DNA of 64,000 nt from Silicimonas sp. (GTDB taxonomy: Bacteria > Pseudomonadota > Alphaproteobacteria > Rhodobacterales > Rhodobacteraceae): the NCBI GenBank assembly GCA_022826205.1, contig JAJDVJ010000110.1:26308-90307 (forward strand). The letters are read 5' to 3'. The translations under genes and the position numbers were made by a program. Below the pieces are notes generated by a model, which saw only the letters and a list, made by a program, of their open reading frames with translations, made no database searches and was not told the origin of the DNA. Of this stretch, positions 8,668 through 17,283 are shown piece by piece. The stretch's first letter is position 1. Each line of letters begins with the position of its first letter.

Positions 8668-9409
8668 GTTGATTCCCCTTGAAGAGCACGGCCTCGATCC
8701 TTTCCAGGAGATTCAGGAACAGGACAGCCAGAAGGATGATGGAGAAGATCGCCGCATACATGCTGGGATAGTCGGCAATGGAACGACTGTAGGTGATGAT
8801 GTCGCCGACTCCCGTAGGCGTGATCTTGAGTTCGGCCAGTATGGCACCGATGAAGCCGGCGGAAATGCCGAGACGCAGTCCGGCGAATATCACGGGCGAA
8901 GCAGCCGGGATGATGATCTTCAAGATGACGTCAAGGTCCGTCGCGAGATAGGAACGCCCCATTTCCTTGATTGAATCCGGCGTGTTGCGAACCGCTCCCG
9001 CCGTGTTGAGCACGATGACGGGCATCGCCATGATGCACACGACCAGGACCTTGGAGGTCAGGCCGATGCCGTAGGCGAGGACCAGCAGGGGAATGAGCGC
9101 TGCAAGCGGTGCGGCCTGCATGACAATGAAAATCGGCGAGAACAGCCAGTCGAAGAATCGGCTCAGACCCACCCAGATGCCCAGGGCAATGCCCAGGAAT
9201 GCCGAAATGGCGATGCCTACGGCCAAGGGCCTAAGGGTCTCGGCATAGGCGTCGAGCATCGTTCCGTCGCCCATCATGCGCATGAGCGCTCCCATGGATT
9301 CCAGGAAGGTCGGAAAGGCGAAGCTGACGGGGATGTGTCCTGCGATTTCCCAGGCCCCGAAGAGGATCACTGCGGATAGGACCTTTAGCGTGAGCGAGCG
9401 GTTCATCAT
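8648..9409 (-). CDS. ABC transporter permease, nitrate/sulfonate/taurine type (second permease)
   Basis: This 253-residue membrane protein is a second SsuC-like permease, with the EAA-type loop IKEMGRSYLATDLDVILKIIIPAASPVIFAGLRLG. Two different permease genes in one operon suggest a heterodimeric channel, less common than a single-permease homodimer in this family. The frame is open upstream, but ATG 9409 gives MNRSLTLKVLSAVILFGAWE, the normal start of such permeases; the extra upstream residues are not membrane-like. Confidence 0.85.
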   Translation of the reverse strand: MMNRSLTLKVLSAVILFGAWEIAGHIPVSFAFPTFLESMGALMRMMGDGTMLDAYAETLRPLAVGIAISAFLGIALGIWVGLSRFFDWLFSPIFIVMQAAPLAALIPLLVLAYGIGLTSKVLVVCIMAMPVIVLNTAGAVRNTPDSIKEMGRSYLATDLDVILKIIIPAASPVIFAGLRLGISAGFIGAILAELKITPTGVGDIITYSRSIADYPSMYAAIFSIILLAVLFLNLLERIEAVLFKGNQRGYASD

Positions 9410-9478
9410 GGGGCTGGCACCCTGTCTGGATGTTGGATGTCGCCGCACCACTCAAGAGGCGCGGCGACCTTGCTTGGC

Positions 9479-10450
9479 TTACTGCATCGCTGCATCGAGC
9501 GGCTTGAGGTACCAGAAGTCCTCGATGTTCAGCGTGCTTGGATCGCCTTCAAGCTGACCGGCGGCAGTGTACCATTCCAGGTCCGCCATGGCTGCAGTGC
9601 GGCCGCCGCCGTCGGGGCTGTAGAGACCTGCCTCGACCGCATCGGCGTAGAAGCCGTCGAGTTCGGCGAGGATTTCCTCCGGAAGTTGGCCGATCGGTCC
9701 GTCGGGGTCGGTTTCGCGGCGAACCATGGTGGGATCTTCGTGCATGTCGCGGTAGACGCTGAGAAGCGCATTAACGAAGATCTGCACGTCGCCCTCGTTC
9801 TGCTGGATCCAGTCGAGATTGCCGAACAGGGCTTCGTCGCTGGCCTCGACGTCGAACATTTCGAGCACGTTGAAATTGGCGCCAGCTTCGCTGCGCATCA
9901 GCTTGTTCTTGTTCGAAAGGTCGATGATGGTTGCATCGGCGCGTCCTCCAAGGAGCGCCGCCACGCGGTTTGCCGAGCCCGGCACGTAGGAGCGGTCACC
10001 GAACATCATACCCAGGCGGCTTTCGATGACGTTGGCAATCGCGTCCGTGCCACCTCCGCGCGAGTGCAACAGGATCGGCTCTCCGTCAAGGTCCTCAAGC
10101 ATGCTGTACTTCTTCGTCGTGACCGGGAAGAATTTCAGCTTTGAGAGCTGAAACACGATCCGCAGCGGGGCCTTCGATCGTTGCATGGCCGCATAGGGCG
10201 TGCCGAAGCCAATGTGCATCTGGCCGCTGAGCACCGCCTGGATAGCCAGTTCCTCGTCGGCAAACGCAGTCCATTCGTAATCGAGGCCGTTTGCCTTGGC
10301 GCGGTCCAATGCCACGAAGAACGCGGCCAGTTCGTCCGACGGAGTCTCTGCCAGTGCAATTCGGATCGTGTCGGCATTTGCCATCGACAATCCGAGCGCG
10401 AACGGCAAGGCCGTCACCGTGACCATGATTTTCTTCAAGATGCGTCTCAT
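9479..10450 (-). CDS. ABC transporter substrate-binding protein, SsuA/TauA/NMT1-like
   Basis: The 323-residue protein starts with a Sec-type signal peptide (MRRILKKIMVTVTALPFALG..., cleavage near ANA-DT, about residue 27) followed by a type II periplasmic binding fold: TIRIALAETPSDELAAFFVALD at the start and a GQMHIGFGTPYAAMQ ligand-loop region. The ATG at 10450 is preceded by GGAGGAAA, which sets the start. It heads the minus-strand importer operon. Its ligand pocket cannot be read by eye; possible ligands are sulfonates, pyrimidine/thiamine precursors or other small organics. Confidence 0.85.
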   Translation of the reverse strand: MRRILKKIMVTVTALPFALGLSMANADTIRIALAETPSDELAAFFVALDRAKANGLDYEWTAFADEELAIQAVLSGQMHIGFGTPYAAMQRSKAPLRIVFQLSKLKFFPVTTKKYSMLEDLDGEPILLHSRGGGTDAIANVIESRLGMMFGDRSYVPGSANRVAALLGGRADATIIDLSNKNKLMRSEAGANFNVLEMFDVEASDEALFGNLDWIQQNEGDVQIFVNALLSVYRDMHEDPTMVRRETDPDGPIGQLPEEILAELDGFYADAVEAGLYSPDGGGRTAAMADLEWYTAAGQLEGDPSTLNIEDFWYLKPLDAAMQ

Positions 10451-10538
10451 CGTGTTTCCTCCATTAGATTGATGAGCAAGTCTGCTAGATGTTCCTGATT
10501 CAGGCACTGGTTCCTTCGTGCTGCCAAGTGGTTAGCTG

Positions 10539-11228
10539 TCATTCCTCCCCGAACAGACGTGTTGCGACGGAACTGAGATGCGTACGCATTGCTGCATGGG
10601 CGGCGACCGGATCCCGCGCCTCTACCGCGGCAGCAACCGCGTCATGCTCGACGTAACTGGGATGGTCCCGCGCGGGTTGCGGCGACTGCCGAATGACCGT
10701 GCCCCATGCCACGGCGCGCCGGACCTGGTTCAGTTGATTGAACAGGGACAGCAGCAGCACGTTGTCCGTCGCCTCCGCAATGATCCTGTGAAACGCATCG
10801 TCCCGCGCCTCGTAGGCTTCCCAGTTCGTTGCCTCCAGGCAGCGGCTGCAGGCCAGCTTCAAACGGATCACCGCCGCGTTCGAGGCGTTCAGTGCCGCTT
10901 CGCGAGCGATCGCCGGTTCCAGCGAAAGGCGTGCCCGCATCAGCTGGACGGGTGTCACCTGCCTTGTCAGTTCCGCCAGGCTGCCCGTGTCTGCGCTGTC
11001 GCCGTGGGCCGCGACGAACGTGCCCTTGCCGACATGACGCCAGATCGCGCCTTCGCGTTCCAGTGCGTCCAGCGCCCCGCGAAGCGTGTTCCGGCTCATG
11101 TCCAGCATGACCGTCAGTTCTCGCTCGGGCGGCAGCCTGTCGCCGGGCCGGAAGCTGCCCGCGGCGATGAACGTCCTGAGCGCGGTGACTGAGTCGTCTC
11201 GATCAATGAAGTCCGGTTTTGTCTGCAT
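10539..11228 (-). CDS. GntR-family transcriptional regulator (FadR subfamily)
   Basis: The 229-residue protein has an N-terminal GntR winged helix (SFRPGDRLPPERELTVMLDMSRNTLRGALDALEREGAIWRHVGKGTFVA, about residues 24-72) and a C-terminal all-helical FCD ligand-binding domain with the metal-site pattern of the FadR group (DDAFHRIIAEAT, and a late HDAVAAAVEARDPVAAHAAMRTHL). ATG 11228 is preferred over an upstream TTG. It is next to the importer operon on the same strand and divergent from an FAH hydrolase, and probably controls one or both in response to their substrate. Confidence 0.88.
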   Translation of the reverse strand: MQTKPDFIDRDDSVTALRTFIAAGSFRPGDRLPPERELTVMLDMSRNTLRGALDALEREGAIWRHVGKGTFVAAHGDSADTGSLAELTRQVTPVQLMRARLSLEPAIAREAALNASNAAVIRLKLACSRCLEATNWEAYEARDDAFHRIIAEATDNVLLLSLFNQLNQVRRAVAWGTVIRQSPQPARDHPSYVEHDAVAAAVEARDPVAAHAAMRTHLSSVATRLFGEE

Positions 11229-11235
11229 GCGCCCG

Positions 11236-11266
11236 CCAAATTGGTTGATCAATTTTCCAATATTGG
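11236..11266 (-). promoter_or_regulatory. Cluster of palindromes upstream of the GntR gene
   Basis: Three overlapping or adjacent palindromes lie directly before the GntR start: CCAAATTGG (11236-11244), TTGATCAA (11245-11252) and CCAATATTGG (11257-11266). They are good candidates for the autoregulatory operator. Similar TTGGATCA motifs occur before the second GntR gene near 19.7 kb, hinting that the two regulators recognise related sites. Confidence 0.45.
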
Positions 11267-11328
11267 TTCAAGATTGCCTGATTCTCGTTGCCAGCGCAAT
11301 GAATTTCGGCAAAATTGAGTACTTTGGG

Positions 11329-11367
11329 GTGCCAGATTGGTTGAGATTGATTTGGCACGTCCGCTGC
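11329..11367 (+). promoter_or_regulatory. Inverted repeat overlapping a sigma-54-like promoter
   Basis: GTGCCAGAT (11329-11337) and ATTTGGCAC (11350-11358) form an inverted repeat with one mismatch and a 12-base spacer. The right arm continues into TGGCACGTCCGCTGC (11353-11367), which has GG and GC doublets ten bases apart as in -24/-12 sigma-54 promoters; the -12 box is CTGC rather than TTGC. It points toward the FAH-family gene starting at 11416. Chance occurrence is possible. Confidence 0.35.
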
Positions 11368-11415
11368 GATAAAGCGTGTGCGACTCAACCAAGCGTGTGA
11401 GGATCCTGAGTTCCA

Positions 11416-12102
11416 ATGCCGCAGTTTGCAATCGAAGTTCCACCAGTCGTGGCCTTGCCGATAGTCACGAATTCCGCTCTCTTTCCGGTCCGCCGGGTCT
11501 ACTGCATAGGCCGCAACTACGCCGCCCACGCGATCGAGATGGGACACGACCCTGATCGCGAACCGCCGTTCTTCTTTCAGAAGAATCCCAGCAATCTCAC
11601 GTCGTCCGGGACCTTCCCGTACCCGCCCCAGAGTGACGATGTTCATCACGAGGTCGAAGTTGCGGTGATGCTGAAATCGGGCGGCACCGACATAGCGGTT
11701 GGCGATGCGCTGGATCACGTGTTCGGCTATGCGTTGTCTCTGGACATGACTCGACGTGACCTGCAAGGCGTCCAGAAGAAAATGGGCCGACCGTGGGAGA
11801 TCGGCAAGGCGTTCGAGCATTCGGCGCCGACAGGTCCGATTCATCCCGTGTCCGAGGTCGGCCATCTCGACAAGGGCCGCATCGCGCTGACGGTGAACGA
11901 CGAGATCCGGCAGGACGGCGACATGAACCAGATGATCTGGAAGGTGCCGGAGATCATCGCCTACCTGTCGGAGTATTTCGAACTGGCGGCGGGCGACGTC
12001 ATCCTTTCAGGAACGCCGGCCGGCGTTGGCCCGGTGGAAAAGGGTGACACAATGATCGCGGAGGCCGAAGGCCTCGGCAGCATGACAGTGTCAGTGGCGT
12101 AG
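11416..12102 (+). CDS. Fumarylacetoacetate hydrolase family protein (fumarylpyruvate hydrolase-like)
   Basis: The 228-residue protein is a short FAH-family enzyme: VYCIGRNYAAHAIEMG, PFFFQKNPSN, HHEVEVAVML (the metal-binding E-x-E), GYALSLDMTRRDLQ and the C-terminal LSGTPAGVGPVEKGD. These are the conserved blocks of fumarylpyruvate / 5-oxopent-3-ene-1,2,5-tricarboxylate-type hydrolases that cut C-C bonds in acylpyruvates using Mg. It stands divergently from the GntR regulator and convergently with the mgd operon. The exact substrate is unknown; acylpyruvate hydrolysis is the family expectation. Confidence 0.85.
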   Translation: MPQFAIEVPPVVALPIVTNSALFPVRRVYCIGRNYAAHAIEMGHDPDREPPFFFQKNPSNLTSSGTFPYPPQSDDVHHEVEVAVMLKSGGTDIAVGDALDHVFGYALSLDMTRRDLQGVQKKMGRPWEIGKAFEHSAPTGPIHPVSEVGHLDKGRIALTVNDEIRQDGDMNQMIWKVPEIIAYLSEYFELAAGDVILSGTPAGVGPVEKGDTMIAEAEGLGSMTVSVA

Positions 12103-12174
12103 GGCATCAGGCCAGGTTGCAGGGCCGACGCTCGGTTGCGACCGCCCGCTTCCCTTTGCTTCGCGTACACACGC

Positions 12175-12789
12175 TCACGTCACGTAGCGGTACGATGTTT
12201 CCACCGCATGCAGGAACGACGCGGCAGAGGAACTGGCAGACAACAGCAGGAACGCGTCATCTCCGGTTCGGACCGTCATCGCGCCCATATGCTCCATGAC
12301 CGTCCTGCCGGTGTCGCCGATTTCAAAGGATGGCAGGTCAAGCGGGCAGATCCGTTCCATCGCGGAGAGCGTGTCGGGGCCGGCAACCTCCAGGACAATC
12401 CATCCATCTGTCTGATCGGTCGTGTAACCGGTTCCTCCCAGCCGTTCCTGCACGACCGCTTCTGCATCGGGCGTCGCGTGCGGGAAGATCAGCATCATCT
12501 GGTCGGGTGCCGTCCGAACGGCCCGCACCTCGCCGCTGAGTGACGAGCGTGTCGGTTTGGGGACGTCCAGGGACCAGCCGTTCCTGAGCGCCTCCGCAAG
12601 CGCTTCCTCACCGCCCAGCGGCGTCGCGATCGAGACGATCGCCAGATCGTCACGTTCGACGATTCGATTGCCGGAAAGTTCCAGGCTTGCGCCGCCAAGG
12701 AGCGGCGCTGCTTCCAGGCTGATCTTATCCACGTTGGCGCACTCCATCCGGGTCGACATGGTGGGGCGAGCAGACCTCGACAAGGACAT
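12175..12789 (-). CDS. mgdD: Sarcosine oxidase gamma-like subunit (probable N-methylglutamate dehydrogenase subunit D)
   Basis: This protein of up to 204 residues is the last gene of the soxBDAG-like operon and has the weakly conserved gamma-subunit fold (GcvT-like): SLDVPKPTRSSLSGEVRAVRTAPDQMMLIFPH, WIVLEVAGPDTLSAMERICPLDLPSF and a late MGAMTVRTGDDAFLLLSASSSAASFLHAVE, the usual end of this family. It overlaps the alpha gene by 65 bases if the first start is used; internal ATGs at 12759 and 12747 are equally likely and would reduce the overlap. In the enzyme it binds at the folate/FMN interface. The mgd assignment rests on the methylamine context. Confidence 0.75.
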   Translation of the reverse strand: MSLSRSARPTMSTRMECANVDKISLEAAPLLGGASLELSGNRIVERDDLAIVSIATPLGGEEALAEALRNGWSLDVPKPTRSSLSGEVRAVRTAPDQMMLIFPHATPDAEAVVQERLGGTGYTTDQTDGWIVLEVAGPDTLSAMERICPLDLPSFEIGDTGRTVMEHMGAMTVRTGDDAFLLLSASSSAASFLHAVETSYRYVT

Positions 12790-15628
12790 CCTGATCGCGG
12801 ACGGGCGAATAGGCCCGGATCGTCTCGCCGATTCGATCCGTACCTCGCTTCAGGAAGCCGAGACCCACTGAAGTCCCGAGTTCGGGTGAATAGGCGACCG
12901 AAGTCATCCAGCCCTGGTCGTGGGCCATGTCCGCCGGATCGCCCGGATTCAGGAAATGTGCGCCTGCGGTCAGGATGACGGAACGATCAACGGGCCGGAA
13001 CCCGGCAAGGCGCATCCCGTCGTCCTCGTTCATTGCTTCGCGTCCCGACAGTTTCAGCCCGATCGCATCCTTCGATCTGGAAAGCATGCCTCCGAGTCCA
13101 AGCATCCGAGCTGTGGTCTGGCCGGTGATTTCGTTGCCGGCCACGTGGCCCTTCTCGATGCGCAGGACGCCAAGCGCCTCGGTTCCGTATGGCACGGCAT
13201 CGAATTCCTCTCCCGCCTTCATCAATGCCCGGATCATGCTGTCGCCGTAGCGCGCGGGCACGGCGATCTCGTAGGCAAGCTCGCCCGAGAAGGAAATCCG
13301 AAAAAGCCTGGCGGGCGTGCCGCCAAACACCGAGCACTCCGCGCAGGCCATGAACGGGAAGGCGTCATTCGAGAGATCGAGATCATCGACCACTTTCGAG
13401 AGCAGCGCCCGGGAATTCGGACCGGCAACCGCGAACTGCGCCCAGCCGTCGGTCGTCGAAATCAGGTGCACGTCCAGGTCGGGCCAGAGGCACTGGCGAG
13501 CGAATTCCAGGTTGCGGAACACCAGCACCGCGTTGGCGGTCGTGGTGGTCATCACGAAGTGGCTTTCCGAAAGCCGGGCCGTGGTCCCGTCGTCGTAGCA
13601 AATGCCGTCCTCGCGAAGCATAAGGCCGTAGCGAACCTTGCCGATGGGAAGTTTCAGGAACGCGTTGGCGTAGACCCGGTTCAGGAACTCGGCAGCATCG
13701 CGTCCCTGGATGTCTATCTTCCCGAGCGTGGTCACGTCGCAGATGCCGACCGACTTTCGAACGCGGGACGCCTCGCGGTCCACACTGTCGCGCCAGCCCT
13801 TTTCACCTGGCCGCTTGAACCACTGCGCACGCAGCCACATGCCTGCTTCCATGAAGTCGGCACCGTTCTCCTCTGCCCACTTGTGACTAGGAGTCAGGCG
13901 ATGCGGGCGGAAGTGCTTGCCGCGCGCGCGCCCTGCGAATGCGCCGATGGCGACCGGCGTGTAGGGCGGCCGAAATATGGTGGTTCCCGTCTCTTCGATG
14001 CTCTTTCCGGCGGATTCTGCCATCAGGGCGAGCCCCAGGACGTTGGCCGTCCTGCCCTGGTCCGTCGCCATTCCCAGCGTCGTGTAGCGCTTCAAGTGCT
14101 CGACCGACCGGAATCCTTCCTGGTGACTCTGCCGGATGTCCTTGGTCGTGACGTCGTTCTGGAGATCCACCCATGCCCGCTTGCGAAGTCCCGTAACCTG
14201 CCAGAACGGAGCTGCAGCAAAGCTCTCGTCCGCTGCCTTCGCTGGCGTGCCCGGAGGCCTCTCGGCACCGAGATCCTCGGCAATTCCGACAGCCGCTCCG
14301 TGACCTTCCCGTATTGCCGCCGCAAGCGACATGGTCCCGTTCGCGGCACCCGCCACGCTCATGCCCGGCGGGAGCTCGCCGCCTGGAACAAAGCCGACGA
14401 CATCGGCATTCCAGACCGGACGGCCGCGATGATGACAGGTGAGATGCACGTTTGGCGACCATCCGCCCGACACGGCCAGGCAATCGGCTTCCACACGGCG
14501 GCCGTCGCCGAGGCGAATTGCACGGATCCCGCCGCGCCCGATCGTGTCCACCACGGTGTTGCCCTGGCGGGTGTCAACAACTGCCGAGATCCCAATGCCC
14601 TTGCCGCTCAAGTCCTCGGCTGTGCGCAGTCCGTCATCGTTGTTCGTGAACACCGCAATGTTTCTGCCCGGCGCGACGCCGAATCGGTTTACGTAGGCGC
14701 GTACGGCACCTGCCAGCATGATTCCCGGACGGTCGTTGTTGCCAAAGGCAATGGACCGCTCTGTAGCTCCTGCTGCGAGCAGGGCGCGTCGCGAGTAGAT
14801 GCGCCAGAGCACCTGGCGCGGCCTGTCTTCGGCATCGGCGAGGTGATCAGTGCGGCGTTCGAGTGCGCCGTAGATTCCATGATCGAATGCGCCGTAGACG
14901 GTTGTGCGCGTCATCAGCCGCACATTGCCGTTGCCGGCGAGTTCGGCAGTGACTGCGGCCGCCCAGTCCGCGCCGGACTGTTCGTCGACTTCATGGGTTT
15001 CGGCGTTGAGGCGCCCTCCCGGAACGAAGTCCTCGTCTGCCAGAATCACGCGAAGCCCAGATCGTGCGGCTGCCAGTGCAGCGGAAAGGCCGGCCGGTCC
15101 GGCGCCGATCACAAGGAGGTCGCAGTGCAGGAATCCGTGATCGTAAACATCCGGGTCCGGCTGCATGGGAAGCCGACCCAGGCCTGCGGAGGCGCGAATC
15201 AACGGTTCGTAGAGCTTCTCCCAAAACGCCTTCGGCCACATGAAGGTCTTGTAGTAGAAGCCGGCCGATAGGAAGGGTGACAGGAGATCGTTGGCCGCCA
15301 TAAGGTCGAAGGCGAGGGTGCCTCGATGGTTCTGGCTGGTGGCGTTCAGGCCTTCGAACAGTTCGATTGTCGTGGCCCGCGTGTTGGGTTCCTGCGCGGC
15401 CCCTTCCCGGAGCTGAACAAGCGCATTGGGCTCTTCCGACCCGGACGTGAAAATGCCGCGCGGGCGGTGATACTTGAACGACCGGCCTACGAGGCGCTCG
15501 CCGTTGGCAAGCAAGGCGGAGGCAAGCGTGTCGCCGTGATATCCGGTCATCCAGCGGCCGTTCCAGCTGAATGAGAGCGTTCGCGACCGGTCGACCATGC
15601 CGCCGTCGATTCGCATGGCTTGGGTCAT
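12725..15628 (-). CDS. mgdC: Sarcosine oxidase alpha-like subunit (probable N-methylglutamate dehydrogenase subunit C)
   Basis: The 967-residue protein has the full alpha-subunit architecture: an N-terminal ferredoxin-like domain lacking cluster cysteines (about 15-100), an NAD(P)/FAD Rossmann domain with GAGPAG at 175-180, a second nucleotide-binding part, and a C-terminal GcvT-type folate-binding region from about residue 600. Length equals that of known SoxA proteins. In heterotetrameric sarcosine oxidase this subunit binds NAD and channels the imine to tetrahydrofolate. The same four-subunit plan is used by N-methylglutamate dehydrogenase, which demethylates N-methylglutamate in methylamine pathways; gmaS and mgs genes in the window favour that role, but sarcosine oxidase cannot be excluded. 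Start overlaps mgdB by four bases. Confidence 0.85.
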   Translation of the reverse strand: MTQAMRIDGGMVDRSRTLSFSWNGRWMTGYHGDTLASALLANGERLVGRSFKYHRPRGIFTSGSEEPNALVQLREGAAQEPNTRATTIELFEGLNATSQNHRGTLAFDLMAANDLLSPFLSAGFYYKTFMWPKAFWEKLYEPLIRASAGLGRLPMQPDPDVYDHGFLHCDLLVIGAGPAGLSAALAAARSGLRVILADEDFVPGGRLNAETHEVDEQSGADWAAAVTAELAGNGNVRLMTRTTVYGAFDHGIYGALERRTDHLADAEDRPRQVLWRIYSRRALLAAGATERSIAFGNNDRPGIMLAGAVRAYVNRFGVAPGRNIAVFTNNDDGLRTAEDLSGKGIGISAVVDTRQGNTVVDTIGRGGIRAIRLGDGRRVEADCLAVSGGWSPNVHLTCHHRGRPVWNADVVGFVPGGELPPGMSVAGAANGTMSLAAAIREGHGAAVGIAEDLGAERPPGTPAKAADESFAAAPFWQVTGLRKRAWVDLQNDVTTKDIRQSHQEGFRSVEHLKRYTTLGMATDQGRTANVLGLALMAESAGKSIEETGTTIFRPPYTPVAIGAFAGRARGKHFRPHRLTPSHKWAEENGADFMEAGMWLRAQWFKRPGEKGWRDSVDREASRVRKSVGICDVTTLGKIDIQGRDAAEFLNRVYANAFLKLPIGKVRYGLMLREDGICYDDGTTARLSESHFVMTTTTANAVLVFRNLEFARQCLWPDLDVHLISTTDGWAQFAVAGPNSRALLSKVVDDLDLSNDAFPFMACAECSVFGGTPARLFRISFSGELAYEIAVPARYGDSMIRALMKAGEEFDAVPYGTEALGVLRIEKGHVAGNEITGQTTARMLGLGGMLSRSKDAIGLKLSGREAMNEDDGMRLAGFRPVDRSVILTAGAHFLNPGDPADMAHDQGWMTSVAYSPELGTSVGLGFLKRGTDRIGETIRAYSPVRDQDVLVEVCSPHHVDPDGVRQRG

Positions 15629-15909
15629 CGCGACCGTCCCCGGGCGCGGGCGACGTCTCTGGCGAGTTCCACCTTGATCACGTCATGGGTCAGGGTGCTG
15701 CGCGTTACCACCAGCCACGAGCGGTCGCCCTGCTCGTGGTACCAGAGCTCGCGGTGTTCGCCCGCCGGGTTGTCCCTTACGTACGCGTAGTCATGCATTT
15801 CCTCGGAGGCGGAATTCATGCCGTCGGGGCGGTCGATCAGGCACGCATCTCCAAGAACGACGAATTCCGCCGCGTCTCGGGGGCCTAGCAAAGGATGGTT
15901 GATGATCAT
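15625..15909 (-). CDS. mgdB: Sarcosine oxidase delta-like subunit (probable N-methylglutamate dehydrogenase subunit B), zinc ligands lost
   Basis: With the start at ATG 15909 (GGAAAGG upstream) the product has 94 residues, the size of SoxD. The first 16 residues keep the family pattern: a short strand, then a G-x-R core and an E-F pair. In classical SoxD two N-terminal cysteines, a histidine and a later cysteine bind zinc. Here the positions are His5, Leu8, His58 and Asp62, so only one ligand is clearly kept. An upstream ATG at 15939 would add ten residues without a good ribosome site. The gene sits between the beta and alpha genes, overlapping the latter by four bases. Confidence 0.8.
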   Translation of the reverse strand: MIINHPLLGPRDAAEFVVLGDACLIDRPDGMNSASEEMHDYAYVRDNPAGEHRELWYHEQGDRSWLVVTRSTLTHDVIKVELARDVARARGRSR

Positions 15910-15974
15910 CCGCGGCGCCTTTCCGCCCGTCCTTGCCATGATCCGTTGCGTGTCGTCGGTCGCATGTCCGTTCC

Positions 15975-17225
15975 TCAGTGCAGGTTGGGTTGGGCCCCCA
16001 CGCCCTTTTCGTCGATCATCGCTCCCTGTCGAAAGCGATCAAGGCGGAAGGAGCGGGCGGTCTCATGGGGTTGGCCGGTCGCAAGAAGATGAGCGTAGCA
16101 GTATCCAGAGGCAGGCGTCGCCTTGAAGCCGCCGTAGCACCACCCGGCATTCAGGTAGAGCCCCTCGACATGGGTCTTGTCGATGAAGGGGGAGCCGTCC
16201 ATGGACATGTCCATTACGCCGCCCCACATCCGGAGCAGGCGCGCTCGTCCGATCATCGGCATGATCGCCATGCCGCCCTCGCAGACGTCCTCAACGACTG
16301 GCAGGTTGCCGCGCTGCGCGTAGGTATTGTAGCCGTCGATGTCACCGCCGAAGACCAGCCCGCCTTTGTCTGACTGGCTGACATAGAAGTGGCCCGCACC
16401 AAAGGTGATGACCCCGGGCAGCACTGGCTTAAGCCCTTCGGAAACAAAGGCCTGGAGCACGTGGCTCTCGATGGGAAGGCGCATTCCGGCGAGTGCGGCT
16501 ACCCGAGATGACGATCCCGCCGCACACATGGCGACCTTTTTTGCCTTGATCGGCCCCTTGGCGGTCTCGACACCGAGACAACGACCGTCCTTGATGTCGA
16601 TTCCCGTCACCTCGCAGTTCTGGATGATGTCGACGCCACGCTGGTCTGCGCCTCGTGCATAGCCCCAGGCCACGGCGTCGTGGCGCACCGTGCCACCCCT
16701 GGGTTGCCACAGTGCTCCCGTGATCGGAAAGCGAGCGTTTTCATGGTCGAGGTACGGGCACATCCTGCGGATCTCGTCGGGTCCCAGGACCATGGCATCC
16801 GCGCCCGACAGCCGCATGGCGTTGCCGCGCCGGACAAAGGCGTCCCTTTGCGGATCGGAGTGGCACAGGTTCAGGATGCCGCGCTGGCTGACCATCGCGT
16901 TGTAGTTGAAGTCCTGCTCCAGCCCTTCCCAAAGCTTGAGCGAGAACTCGTAGAATGGCTGGTTTCCTTCGAGAAGGTAGTTCGAGCGGATGATGGTCGT
17001 GTTGCGGCCGATGTTTCCTGACCCGAGCCAGCCCTTTTCGAGCACGGCAACGCTGCGCTCGCCGAATTCCTTGGCGAGGTAGTATGCCGTCGAAAGCCCG
17101 TGGCCCCCGCCGCCGATGATGACGATGTCGTACTCCGGCTTGGGCTCCGGTTCGCGCCAGACCGGCTGCCATCCGCGGTTGCCTGTCAGGCCCTCTTTAA
17201 GGATTCTCAGTGCCGAGTATCGCAT
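15975..17225 (-). CDS. mgdA: Sarcosine oxidase beta-like subunit (probable N-methylglutamate dehydrogenase subunit A)
   Basis: The 416-residue flavoprotein is of the SoxB/DAO type. It has the FAD-binding Rossmann motif IVIIGGGGHGLSTAYYLA (residues 35-52), the GSGNIGRNTTIIRSNY segment typical of beta subunits, and the VRHDAVAWG motif whose His182 corresponds to the histidine that covalently carries FMN in known SoxB. This subunit holds the catalytic amine-oxidation site. It is first in the minus-strand operon mgdABCD, 58 bases from the divergent GlxA-type regulator. A decayed relative of this gene lies near 40.4-40.6 kb. Confidence 0.87.
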   Translation of the reverse strand: MRYSALRILKEGLTGNRGWQPVWREPEPKPEYDIVIIGGGGHGLSTAYYLAKEFGERSVAVLEKGWLGSGNIGRNTTIIRSNYLLEGNQPFYEFSLKLWEGLEQDFNYNAMVSQRGILNLCHSDPQRDAFVRRGNAMRLSGADAMVLGPDEIRRMCPYLDHENARFPITGALWQPRGGTVRHDAVAWGYARGADQRGVDIIQNCEVTGIDIKDGRCLGVETAKGPIKAKKVAMCAAGSSSRVAALAGMRLPIESHVLQAFVSEGLKPVLPGVITFGAGHFYVSQSDKGGLVFGGDIDGYNTYAQRGNLPVVEDVCEGGMAIMPMIGRARLLRMWGGVMDMSMDGSPFIDKTHVEGLYLNAGWCYGGFKATPASGYCYAHLLATGQPHETARSFRLDRFRQGAMIDEKGVGAQPNLH

Positions 17226-17283
17226 TGCGTTCTTGCCGACTTGGTTCAGTATCGGGCAATAGTGGGAGACCTCGACCTTTCAT

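Noticed and set aside
12920..15271. 783-codon plus-strand frame
   Set aside because: It is antisense to the well-supported mgdC and mgdD genes; it arises from GC-rich third codon positions and has no family resemblance.
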